The notes: a model not told the origin generated them from the sequence alone. Shown: positions 48,541 through 60,011, counted from the stretch's first letter. The stretch is DNA of 64,000 nt from Liquidambar formosana (GCA_039720395.1 CM077827.1:11818099-11882098); one strand, 5' to 3'. Made by a program: numbers and translations.

Positions 48541-50338
48541 CTCGAGTTGGTTTCTTAATTTAATTGGGCTAAATTAATGACTTAATCACATGCAAATCAA
48601 TATTAATCAATAGAATACAGCATGCATATCAATCACAAATCCATCCTACTCTTCTAGCAATCATATGTGATGGATAAATTCATCCTATTCCACTAGCAAT
48701 CACAAGCATGAATCCATCCTACTCCACTAGCAATCATATGTGATGGATAAAAGGATAAAGAAAAAAGAAAAACCTAGTATAGTTAGTATCCTAGGGTGGA
48801 CTTGAACATCAATTGAGCGCTTACGTACCATGCATGGAAATACATGGATCAAAGTCCACGTAGTTCAAAAAGAATAGGGTCATATCCTAATAGTGATTTA
48901 TGGTAAACCTTAGGTTTCCTTCCATAGAGATTTTCAAAGATAAATAATTCTCAATAAGATTTCAATGAAAGATATAAACTTCTGAAAAGGGGTGGAAAGA
49001 AACCTATAGAATTCACCATATCCCTCTATTAGAAAATAACCCTAGGAGGGAGAAGAGACAAGAAAGGTTAGGAAAAGTGAATTAGGGCACTTCATACCCT
49101 ACTTACCTTGCGCAATTTTCTCCAAGCAATGGCAAGCTTAAGCAATAACAACCTTATTTGCAATAAGGCAATTATTGCACCTATTTGCACAAATACACGT
49201 GCTCAAAACTATGCAAAAATAGCAAAATACTAATCTTGACAAAATCATATTAAGGCCTAAAATCATCTATTAATCATGCAATTAATCAACAAGAATAATG
49301 AATAACTAAAAACCCTAATACAACCCTACAAGCAATGACCTAACTAACATGCATAAAAACCTATAAAAAACATACGAACTACCATGAGAACATCCAATAA
49401 TATTAATAAACATGATAACAAAGTCTATTCTAACCAAACAGATAATATTTTATGTAAAATATGAAGGCAAGCCTTCCTATGTCGAGCTTTCTTAAGCAAA
49501 ACTATCATAAGATAATTTCACGTAAAAAAGTCATTATAGGGAGGTTCAATCATCATATCTTATGTAAAATATATATCCTAGAACACAACAGAAGTGATTT
49601 CATGCTTAAACACATCACAGAAAACTCTCATGCAAAACCCTACCTAACGAAAATGATAATTATCCTTAGAAAATGATAATATCTCCAAAAACCTTATAAA
49701 ATCCACTATATGGATGCAAACCTAGCATGATTCAACTATATGCAGCATATATAGAATGACTATGATGAGCAATAACTTACAAAACTATCCTAAACATGCT
49801 GTATGAAACTTACATAAAATTAGGGTTAGCAAAACCCTAATTTCACAACTATGCATAATAACACATGAACTAACCCTAGCACATGCTCAAACTATCATGA
49901 ATATCATTCGTACCATGTATATTAACTAATAGAAACATCAATTCATGACAATTTTCACAGCAAGTATACTACATCTAACATATATGATTTTAATAGATAG
50001 AAAGGATAATGCTTTCAAAACCCTAGTAAACTAAAGTTTTTTAAGCATATTGAACCATGGATCACCCTAAAATCATTCATATAACATCACAAAAGCATTG
50101 AATTCCATTAACATATAGAGCTATTACATACATTAGAACTATCATAAAGAAAGAAGGAAAAGAAGAAGGAGGGAAAGTCTAATTTAGAACTTCTCTTGCC
50201 TTCAAAATCCTTATTCTCTTGCTTGCCTAGGGTTAGAGAGCCTCCCTTTGATGTTCTTTAACTCTCCAAACTCGTAGCTCCCTCTCTCTCTAAGTATAAA
50301 GTGCACTTGTAGTCCCCCTATGTGCTGAATATCATGTT

Positions 50339-50347
50339 CTTTATATA
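50339..50347 (-). promoter_or_regulatory. LTR TATA box, family 1 copy D
   Basis: TATATAAAG on the minus strand, 188 bp from the palindrome half at 50535. Confidence 0.6.
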
Positions 50348-51258
50348 GAGGACTGACCTAATAAACCAATAGCTAAGATTAATTCATTAAATAATGATCC
50401 TAAAGCTATTAGAAACTCTCTTGGTGCTTAAACAACTCAAAATTACTTAATCCTAGTAGGAAACAACTTGCAAAGGCGAACGAATCCGTAAAAAAAGGGG
50501 TTAGGAGTCAGAATCTTAAGCGAAGACGGAATACCTTAGGTGACCAACTAGGTGTCACACCCCATTTTTTCCACCTTAGCTAGGGTTTGTCATTTCATGT
50601 GTCTTTTTGTTTCCTTTTTGAGTCTAGTCTTTTGCATTGAGTTTCTAGAGTCTTGAGGATGATGTGTATCAATTTTAGTTCGATTTGGAGTTGATCTTGA
50701 GGGTTAATAAGAACTTTTGTGATTTGAGGGGCATAATTGTCTTTTAGGTCACAAACTTTCCATTTGACCTTGAAATGATCTCCAAGTTGCCAATTGGAGT
50801 TCATATGGATGCATTTGAGGTATTTATGGGTTCAGTTCGATGAATTGATGGTTCGGGATTAAAATGGCTCAACATGGCTTAGGTTGGTTAAGAGACCTAT
50901 TTCGGGTTAGCTCGAATCGGCTCATGATTTCACTCTATGACTATTCATTTGACCTTGATTAGTCTTAATTTCATCCCCAAATGTATTTAGGGAGGTTGAA
51001 TTTCGAATTGGAAAGCATTCGGTGCAACCCTATATGTATACCTAAGCTAAGCGACAATGAGACATAGCGGTTAATTGCCTTTGTAGGACCAAACCATGCA
51101 GCCATGGCTAGGGTTTCTTGCCCTTAAGTGACTCAAGTTACATTCCCCTTTGAAACACTATCGTTTTGGCTTTTATTTCATCAAAATTGGAGTTGATTTG
51201 AGCCTTGAAACATATTTGGAAGTCGAAAGGGTCAAAAAAGGGCATGAGCTGACATGGC

Positions 51259-51316
51259 CTCGGGTGACCACCCAGGCCTGGGCGGCTAGCCGCCCAGCCC
51301 CAGGTGGTCACCCGAG
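51259..51316. other. U3 palindrome, family 1 copy B
   Basis: Outer arms CTCGGGTGACCACC / GGTGGTCACCCGAG perfect; inside is the perfect 20-bp palindrome CTGGGCGGCTAGCCGCCCAG. It ends 188 bp before the TATA box. Copy A has an expanded version with the GGCTAGCC core doubled. Confidence 0.92.
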
Positions 51317-51503
51317 CCACTTTCCTTTTTTGAGTGCTGAAGTGGATCCCTTCCTATTTCCTCGGATTTGTTCGCCTCCAGCCGCCATTTAACCTTATTT
51401 TCAACCCTATTTGACTTACTTGAGCCCCAAGGGAGCCTCTAAGAGCCCTTGGATCAATACCTAGGGTTTTAATCCCAACCATTGAGGGTTTTCCCTCAAA
51501 CCC

Positions 51504-51511
51504 TATAAATA
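51504..51511 (+). promoter_or_regulatory. LTR TATA box, family 1 copy B
   Basis: TATAAATA followed by CCCCCTTATGCTTCAGCATT, aligned with copy A. Confidence 0.75.
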
Positions 51512-51789
51512 CCCCCTTATGCTTCAGCATTAGGGGGGCACTAGAGAGGCACTTGGGAGGCATTTTTGAGACTTGGAGGCTATGACAGCCATCCTTAGGG
51601 TAGTTTAACCTAAATTCTAAGTGAGAAAGTGAAGGAGAGAGCTTGAAGGAAGGCTGGAGTTTTGTGTGGAGGCTTGAAGGAGGACTTTTTAACTTGTTCA
51701 TAAGAGGAGAAGAGGAGTTCTACAGCAGCAACTATAGGTATACCTCTCCCTCTTTCTCTTTTCTTTGAAATTAGGGTTTTCTTGCATGT

Positions 51790-52510
51790 GAATAGCATTA
51801 TTTCATGATTCAAGCTTATGTTTTTATCATGTGTTGATGCTTCTAATGCTTAAAATACATGATTAGAATAATGTTTATAGCTGGATTTGCATGATATAAT
51901 GTTATTTCATGTGATTTTATGAGTAGTTGTGTTTCTAGGGTTTCTAGAGTCTTTTCTAGGGTTTTTTTTTTTTTTTTTTTGCATAGAATAGCATTATTTC
52001 ATGTTCAAGCTTATGTTTTTATCATGTGTTAATGCTTCTAATGCTTAAAATACATGATTAGAATAATGTTTATGACTCGATTTGCATGATATAATGTTAT
52101 TTCATGTGATTTTATGTGTAGTTGTGTTTTTAGGACTTCTAGAGTCTGTTCTAGGGCTTTGCATTGAATAGCTATGATTTCATGTTAAAGCATATGTTTT
52201 TATCATGTCTTGCTATTTCTATTAGCTGGTGTGCATGGTTAGAATGATATTCATGGGCTGTTTAGCATGCTAGAGTGTTATTCTATGTGATTTAATGCAT
52301 AGTTGGGATTCTAGGGTTTCTTTAGTGCTGAAATTGGTTTTCTACATGAAATAACTCTTTTGCATATTGAAGCTTATGTTTTTATCATGTCTTGCTATTT
52401 CTATTAGCTAGTATGCATGATTAGGATGGTGTTCATGGATTGTTTAGCATGCTAGAGTGTTATTCCATGTGATTTTATGCACAAGTGTGATTCTAGGGTT
52501 TCATTCATCT
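51790..52510 (+). repeat. ~182-bp tandem repeats in the leader of copy B
   Basis: The landmark AAGC(T/A)TATGTTTTTATCATG recurs at about 51813, 52008, 52189 and 52371, spacing 195, 181 and 182 bp. Confidence 0.85.
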
Positions 52511-53341
52511 TTGTGTTAGAAAAGTTGCATATAGCATGATAGCTTAGGGTTTTTCTTTGTTTCTTTTTCATAGTTGCTGTATATGTGTTGCATATTAGAG
52601 AACTATGATATTTTTGCATTAGTTGATTTTAGCGTTTTTTGCATGTCATTGCATATAGGGCTGAATTAGGGTTTAGTTAGCTTATGATTCATGTTGTTTA
52701 CATGATTTATGGTTGATTTTAAGCCTTATTTCAATTCTGTCCAGATTTGTCCATTGTTCTTATTGCCATATTTTGAGCATGTGTTTGCCTATGTCTAAGC
52801 ATGATAATTGCTTGATTAGGAACTAGTTTGGTTGGTTGGTATTTTTGGTATGTTTTGCATGGAAATTGCAGGTGCTTGACAGGTACAAACTCATAGAAAG
52901 TAGGATATGACAGGTGCAACTACCCCACCAATGTGGGGTGGTTATTTTGGCTATTGCGAGATGAAATCTTGCAAATAAAGTAATTACCTTATGCAATAGG
53001 GTGGTTATTTTGACAGGTTGCTTTTGCTTAAAGGTAAGTTGGGTATGAAGGTGCCCTAATTCACCTTTCTTTCCTTTCCTTGAAACTTTCCCTTTCTCCC
53101 TCCTAGGGTTATTTCCTAATAGGGGAACATGGTATGCCTCTATAGTTTCCTTTACAAAAAAATTCCTTTTTTTAAATGAAAGTTTCTATCATTATTGAAA
53201 TTCCATATTTACTAAAGAGCTTTTTGAGAATCATGTATCTTTGGAAACTTACCATATTTTTCTTGAAAGGAAACTTAGGGTTTACCATAGGCCTCTATTA
53301 GGTTATAACCCTGTTCCCATTCGAACTACGTGGACTTTGAT

Positions 53342-53417
53342 CCATGTACTTCCATACATGGTATGTAGGCACTCTTCGTGAGGTTCAAGTCCGCCCTAGG
53401 ATACTAAGTATCCTAGG
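53342..53417 (+). other. Hairpins 1 and 2, copy B
   Basis: Hairpin 1: CCATGTA / TACATGG (53342-53361). Hairpin 2: CCTAGGATACT-A-AGTATCCTAGG arms, perfectly complementary (53395-53417), followed by a pyrimidine-rich tract. Confidence 0.85.
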
Positions 53418-53578
53418 TTTTCTTTCCCCTCTTTCTCTTTTTCTGTTTTTCTTTGATTTATTCGCTTATATGGATGAATGAATGGATGATATACATGCTA
53501 TCTTTTGATGATAATTGATGATTTGTATGTGTTTAAGACTTTGATTTAGCCCAATTAAATTAAGAGACCGTTTAGGGC

Positions 53579-53621
53579 GATATGGGTGCCTATAGGCTTT
53601 GCCTAGAACCTTCCCATATCG
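53579..53621 (+). other. Hairpin 3, copy B
   Basis: CGATATGGG / CCCATATCG, nine perfect pairs, enclosing CCTATAGG. Reference state for the covariation comparison. Confidence 0.88.
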
Positions 53622-54670
53622 TAACTTAGCCTCCGAATCCACAATCTTTGGTTTCCAAAAGACTTTTTGCCTTTCCATTTTTAAACATGGAGTCATTCAA
53701 TTATTTTCTTAAAACAAACTGTTTTTAGGGTTTTCCTTGTTTCCTTTAAAAAATAAGGTGGCGACTCCTTTTTCTTTTTCAAACCATTTTCTTTTCAATC
53801 CTTGTGGGCCAATTTTTGGGGTCCACACCAGGCCTAAATGGTTAGCCGTCTGGGCCTTGACGGCTGACCATCCAACCCGGACGGTTACCTGAGGCCTTAT
53901 TCCAGTTCGCTTAGTTTTGACTTCTAATCCTTTTAGGAGTCTTTTAGGGGTCAAATTAAGTCCGATTTTGATGAAATAAAAGCCAAAATGACCATGGTTT
54001 GATGAGGAACACATTTTAAACATTTTAGGACAAAATTACTCCACCATGGGTGCATGGTTAGGTTTTACAAAGGTGGCTAACCATGGTGCACCACCGTCGC
54101 AAAGCTAGGGTTTGCACACAAGGTTGACCCAAATGCTTTTTAAATCAAAATTCAACCTTTTTAAACATGTTTTGGATGTAAATAATGCCCAATTGAAGTT
54201 AAATGAGAGAAAATTGAGTGGGTCATATGAGTCAATTTTTGCGAACCAAGAAAGGGTCTTTTAGCCTACCTGAACCATTATGAGCCGAATTGATCTTAAA
54301 CCGTTAATTCATCAAGTTGAACCTATATATCGACTCTATATATCCATATGAACTTAAGGGAACAACTCGGGACTCATTTCAAAGTCAAATGGAAAATATA
54401 CAACTTAAAAGATGATTATACCCTCAAAGTCGCAAAAGTTCTTATTGACTATTGAAATGAATTCCAAATCATTTCAAAATTCATACTCATGATATTCAAT
54501 GCCATGAAAACTCAATGCAAATGACTAGACTCGAAAAGAACACAAAAAGCTATATGAAATGACAAACCCTAGCTAAGGTAACAAAAATAGGGTGTGACAA
54601 AGAAATATATTCAAGCCATTATGAATGAATATATTTAACCATTGAGATTGAAAATTGATATTGAAATAAA

Positions 54671-55160
54671 GGTACTCCCTAGGAATTTCGAAGAACTCCT
54701 CAATTGAGAAAGGTGATCCACATGAGTTCCATATATTGAACTCTCCACACATAAAGGTACTCCATAGGAATTCCAAAGAACTCCTCAACTGAAAAAGGTG
54801 ATCCATATGAGTTCCATTGAACTCTCCACTCATAAAGGTATTCCATAAAAATTCCGAAGAACTCCTCAACTGAGAAAGTTGATCCACATGAGTTCCATTG
54901 AACTCTCCACTCATAAAGGTACTCCACAGGAATTCCGAAGAGCTCCTCAATTGAGAAAGGTGATCCACATGAGTTCCACTGAAGTCTCCACACATAAAGG
55001 TACTCTACAGGAATTCCAAAGAACTCCGCAATTGAGAAAGATAATCCACACGAGTTCCATTAAACTCCCCACACATAAAGGTACTCTATAGGAATTCCAA
55101 AGAACTCCTCAATTGAGAAAGGTGATCCACATGAGTTCCGTAGAACTCTTCACACACAAT
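54671..55160. repeat. 81-bp minisatellite, about six units
   Basis: GGTACTCC...GAATTCC.AAGAACTCC units start at 54671, 54755, 54837, 54918, 54999 and 55080 (spacing 84, 82, 81, 81, 81). An 81-bp period keeps long frames open on both strands, which explains a 140-codon minus-strand open frame here; I do not regard it as a gene. Confidence 0.95.
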
Positions 55161-55199
55161 CGCATTAATGAAATCTATAGAATTCCAAACACATCAAAA

Positions 55200-57240
55200 T
55201 CAATCATTAATTATATTCAAACACAAATTAAAATTCGTGTCACACAGTTCAAAATCAACAAGATTTCGCTGTATGATTCTGTTGGCCGCAAAGGTTCAAT
55301 TCCTCATTGTTTTGATGATTAACATAACTTAGATGTTTTGATCTGTATCTAATGATAAGTGAAGTTCTTGATGAGACAGGTATTACAATGTACACTTCAC
55401 AAAATGGCTCAAATGGAATCACAAAACATGTTGTACAACTCATGTCACAAGAACAATCTTATGGAACCTTAAAGCTATATCATTCAACTGAGATTTATGA
55501 ATGTTTTAGGATCATTTTGTAAGATTGATCCATCATGTGCTCACTTAGGTTTCCAAGGTCTTTATAAAGTGGTAAAACTATTTCCAAAGACACAAAAGGT
55601 TTTTGGTCATAAACTGTTAAGTTAGTGGACTTCTTTTGTAAAATCCTTGTGAGCTTTTTAACTTTCAGACGTAAACAGTAACTTTCAGACAACCAAATGC
55701 TCTTTTCAGTCGACCAAAACTTTTTAGACGACCAAAGTGCCATCTCAGACGACCAAGAAATTCTAGGCTTGTTCTTCAAGTCTTTCACCCTTCTGGAATT
55801 TTCAATCAACCAAAGTCTCGTTTTCAGACGACCAAAATGACATTTCAATCGACCAAAAGATCTTTTTAGACGACCAAATTGTCTGAGGCATTTCATCTGG
55901 AAAATGTCCTTCTGGAATTTTTAGTCGATCAAAATCTTGTTTTCAGATAACCAAAATGCCATTTCAATCGACCAAAAGGTCTTTTTAGTCGACCAAAACC
56001 TACTTTTAGTCGACCAAGTCTTTCGGGAAAAACATAACGGCTAGTTTTTAAACAGCCATTTGAAGCATTTAATGCTTCCCAACTACTTTTCCCGTCATGT
56101 AATGCTATGGAAAGGTTATATTGGACCCAAGGGCTATAAAAGCAACACTTAAACTCATTTGTGAACAAGGGATTGTGAGAAAACTACACCATTCATTGTC
56201 ATCTTCATCAAAACCTTAGAAATCTCAAGTGAGCATTCATTGTGATCAATTTTTAGTTGAGTGAGCTTGTAAATCAGTGTTTATCTACTCTTGAGGAGAA
56301 TTTATTGTACACAAACAGTCATCAAATCATCTTGTATTAAAGGGTTGTGGAAACCTTAACTTTGAAGCTCTTAAAGAAGGATTTGTGCAAGTGTTTGGGG
56401 AAGAACACTTGTGACTGTGTAAAGGTTTGGTCTTCACCTTGGAAGAAGATTGAGATAGTGGATTTGAATCCTCAAGCGAGCTCTTGAGGCGAGGACGTAG
56501 GCGAGGAGTCGAACCTCATTAAAATCGTTTGCATTCTCTCTTTCTCTATATCTCCTTATTATTGCATATTTGTGATATTATTTATTCTTGCAATAATCTG
56601 ATTTTTATTTGCTAATTAGAATTTTATTTGGCTATAAACCCTATTTACCCCCCTCTGGGGTTGTATACTTGGGACTACAGATTCAAAATCAACTTGCCAT
56701 ATAGTTCAAAATCAAAAGATTATGCTATACGGTTCAAAGAAAAGGAATGCTATCATACAATTCAGAATCAGCAAGATTTTGTCATATGATTCAAAAGCAA
56801 TTTGCCATATAGTTCAAAATCGAAAAGATTATACTATATGGTTCAAAAGGATAAACTTCTTGTCATATGATTCAGAATCAACGAGATTTTGTCATATGAT
56901 TCAAAAGCAATCTACCATATAGTTCGAAATCGAAAAGATTAAGCTATATGGTTCAAAAGGATATGTTTTGTCATATGATTCGGAATCAACAAGATGTCGC
57001 CATATGATTCAAAAGCAATTTGCTATACAGTTCAAAATAAAAAAAGATTATGCTATATGGTTCAAAAGGATATGTTTTGTCATATGATTCGGAATCAACA
57101 AGATTTCGTTGTATGATTCATAAGCAATTTGCCATATAGGTCAAAATCGAAAAGATTATGCTATATAGTTCAATCAATAGACTTAGTCATAGGGTTCAAA
57201 ATCAAGAGATTTTGCCGTACGATCCTAAAGTCAGAACACA
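55200..57240. repeat. ~109-bp minisatellite, interrupted by a solo LTR
   Basis: Units of CATATGATTC..AAAGCAATTTGCCATATA(G)TTC..AAAAGATTATGCTATATGGTTC recur with landmark AAAGCAAT/CT near 56796, 56906, 57014 and 57123 (about 109 bp). The array starts before 55280 and resumes at 56680. Within each unit the phrase ATATGATTC / ATATGGTTC repeats, so shorter ancestral units are likely. Confidence 0.9.
55280..56679 (+). mobile_element. Solo LTR of the copia family (1400 bp)
   Basis: TGTTGGCC...GGGACTACA with perfect GATTC duplications (55275-55279, 56680-56684), inserted in the 109-bp array. Same family as the 5' LTR at 7473. TATAAAAG at 56135-56142. U3 (55660-56015) holds about a dozen CGACCAAA units, as TCAGACGACCAAAA, TCAATCGACCAAAA or TTAGTCGACCAAAA variants. 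Confidence 0.93.
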
Positions 57241-58441
57241 CATGATTCATCATCAAAGTCATCATTTTCAATTCTCACTCTTAAAACATGCATTCTTAAG
57301 TCACTTATGCAAATTCAATGCAGTCATAAAGCCTTTTTTTTTTTTTTTTCAAAAACATTTCTTTTCTTAAGACACTTTTTGATTAATAACAAAGACATCA
57401 CCTTCTTAAAAAAATGATGTATCTTAAGGAGTTTAGATCAAACTCGTGGCTCCTTTTCGAGGTGTGAGGATAGAGTAAAACCCTTTCACTTCTTTTTTTC
57501 TTTCATTTCTTCTTCAAAACCCTAGCTTTTGCCTAGATTGCCATTACGGGTTTTCAACCTAGCGGGTTTCCCTAATTTTTGCCTAGGCCGCCTTTTCGGG
57601 TTTTCAACCTAGTGGGCTTAATTCTTTTTTCTTCTTTCTTTTCTTTTTTAGCTCAAATAAATTCAAATCATGAAGCCCCAGCCCATTCTCTCCATCAATT
57701 CATTCAGGTTTTCTAATCAAATAAACCAGCATCAACGCACATTCTTCAAAAAGTATAATCAGACTCGAGGTTAATAGAATAATATGTCTACTTCTCTTAG
57801 TTGACACATTTACGTTCCTCGATAGAGCAAGATAAATAACATCCATTCTCCCAATCTCACGAAATCTCATGCCTATGGCTAAGGCAAATCATTTTTTAGT
57901 GACTGCTGCTACCCCTTTTCCATCATTAAATCATGATAAGATTCTAAGTCAAAAGGAAAAACAAAACAGAATCTAATGGACCTCATAAATGATTCATGAT
58001 GAATAAGCATTTTCAAGGGACAAGGTACATGACCATTAGAGACACACAGGACTCAAGAGAAACAAAGGATAAAGGTGAAGGAACACAAGAAGGAATTGAG
58101 AAAGTCAAACAAGAACAAATTAAAAGTGAAGAATAATCAAATTAACTCTCTTAGTGGCATATAGTGTTTGAAGCTCACTAATTCAATCAATGAAACTGCT
58201 TCTTCTTAACTTAGTAAAAAAGAATTGCCTTTAATGGTTGGTTATATGAAAATCCCTTTTCTTTTTTCCTTTCTCTCTCCTTTTTTTTTTCCAATGAATT
58301 GGACCACACCCAAAGTAACTTTATGGGCTGCCTACGTATCTCCCCTTTGATTTTCATAAGACATTTATAAAACAAACATTTCTTTTTTGGTGGAGAATCA
58401 AGTCCTCGTAGTTCAAGAAATTCATTCTTATTTTTTCATCA

Positions 58442-58474
<33 letters not shown>

Positions 58475-59269
58475 TCAAAAGCCCTAACTTTTGCCTAGGT
58501 TGCCTTTTTAGGTTTTCAACCTAGCGGGCCTAGGCTCTACACATAACCACATAAGAGCCACCCTCATTTAGTTTGAACTTCTCTCGCAAGTCACGAACAT
58601 AGGTTGTAGTCTTCTTTGATCACAAGACTTTCCTTTGATTGTTATTGATCTTCCTTCTTGATGCTTTTAGATATTATTCTCTTCCCTTTCTTTTTGTGTA
58701 TTTTTTGTTTCTCTTTTTTTTGAAAGAAAGGGAAGTGAACTTCTCTGAAAGCTCGAGTTATGCTAATGGATTTCTTCCCTTGATCTTTGCATTGCTTCTT
58801 GCAAGAGCTTAACAACCTTCTTAAGTTGCTTGGCCTATATCTTCATGTAGTATGGTGGGCGGCTGATCCCTATGTTTACCATTTTGGACATTTCATTGTT
58901 TCCTAGTTAACCAATTACAATTCATTCATTATTCATTATGTTTGCTCCATTAGCTAGAGGAGCATTTGAGCCTTTTGTGTTTATGCCACTTCGATTGTCA
59001 ATTGATTGATAAAAATAGAAATGGAGAGAGAATGAGATTCTTGAAATCAAACAATTTATTAAAGGAATAAAGAAGAACACATTGAAAATCTTGACTTGAC
59101 AATGACTAGGATTCAAAAGACTCAGAACTTCAAAAGACATTTGACTTGGAGATAAAAAACAATCAACTAATTAGAAAGCAAAAGAAAACCTAAACCCTTT
59201 ACTTTAGACAGTCATGATAGAATTGCTGTGAATTAAGAAAACTCATTATCTTTCCCAACAACCTCAAGG
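57241..59269 (-). mobile_element. Non-coding internal region of a minus-strand Tat-like element
   Basis: No frame supported. The phrase TTTTGCCTAG(G)..GCC..TTTCAACCTAG(C/T)GGG recurs near 57530, 57580 and 58490. There are T runs (57332-57349, 58452-58476) and the phrase GGGCTGCCTACGTATCTCCC at 58327. It lies downstream of the gag remnant in the same orientation, so pol appears to be deleted. Confidence 0.45.
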
Positions 59270-60011
59270 CATCAAATACCTTCTTCTTGTGAATTAAACC
59301 TTCTTGTTCTTCATTATGTTGCCAACAGTGCCCCAATGAATATTGAAGGTTTCTTGAGCCTCAAAATCAAGAACTCTCATGCTAGCAAAAGTTTGGGTAT
59401 CCTTTGAATGATATGGCCAAGAATTGGAAATTCTTGCTTGACTTTGGCTACAGTTCTCGGTGGATTAGCATGTGGTTGGTCCAGAGAGATTGGATTTAGG
59501 ATGGCCAAAAATGGGTTCATGGGAAAACTTTGAAGAATATTTGGAACATTAGGTTAGTTTGGGAAAAGTGATTAACCCTCGGTCAATACGATCTTGGATC
59601 TCATGCCTTAACCTTATGCATTGATTAGTGCTATGCCTTTTGCCTTGGTGGAAGTCACAATACTCATTCTCTTTAAAACAACGGGGCAATGGTGGGTAAC
59701 GGTGCTGGGTCAATGGGTTGAAGCAAACCTTTCACCTTCAATTCTTCAAAAATAATGCTCATTGGCGTGTAAAGTTTAGTGAATTGGCAAGGTTCTTTCT
59801 TGGCAGTCTAGGCCTTCAACTCTGCTTCGTTTTGTCTTTTGGACCTGGTAACCCCTGAAAGATGATTTATGGGCCTAGGTTGAACTTGAGGAACAACCTT
59901 AACAATCATCAAGATGTAGTTCAACTTTTGTATGATCTCACTCAGCATTCCCCTAATTTCTTCCCATGTTGCATTGCCAACTTCAGCCATGAAAGTGATA
60001 AGGTGTTCCAC
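59270..60011 (-). pseudogene. Ty3 (Tat-like) gag remnant
   Basis: Read on the minus strand, 60011-59808 is open (MEHLITFMAEVGNATWEEI...), and after a stop at 59808 a related frame continues. It reaches a compact zinc-finger-like motif at 59664-59618, EYCDFHQGKRHSTNQC, then IRLRHEIQDRIDRG. The C-X2-H-X4-H-X4-C pattern with following LRHEIQDLI-type helix is characteristic of Gag in the plant Ty3 Tat/Ogre group. At least three stops and frame changes show it is dead. It lies about 800 bp downstream (minus strand) of the family 2 LTR edge at 60806, the position expected for gag. Confidence 0.7.

Larger units (their letters stand above)
50553..53827 (+). mobile_element. Giant solo LTR, family 1 copy B (3275 bp)
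   Basis: TGTCACACCCC...GGGGTCCACA with CTAGG (50548-50552) and CCAGG (53828-53832) duplications, one mismatch. It is highly similar to copy A over the whole length. It sits exactly within the U3 palindrome of copy D. Palindrome 51259-51316, TATA 51504-51511, four ~182-bp leader repeats, a 20-bp T run at 51962-51981, hairpins 53342-53361, 53395-53417 and 53579-53621, TGGCGACTCC 53759-53768. No coding region. Confidence 0.93.
48296..54599 (-). mobile_element. Giant solo LTR, family 1 copy D, minus strand, with nested copy B
   Basis: Minus-strand start TGTCACACCC at 54599 and end GGGTTCACA at 48296; flanking GAGAA (48291-48295) and AAGAA (54600-54604) match at four of five bases. Without the nested copy it is about 3.0 kb. 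Landmarks: U3 palindrome split by copy B (50535-50552 and 53828-53893), TATA 50339-50347, hairpin 3 at 48496-48540, mutated TGGCGACTCC near 48365. Confidence 0.88.

Noticed and set aside
54573..54995. 140-codon minus-strand open frame
   Set aside because: Arises from the 81-bp minisatellite, which keeps frames open on both strands; the 'protein' is only the repeat translated.
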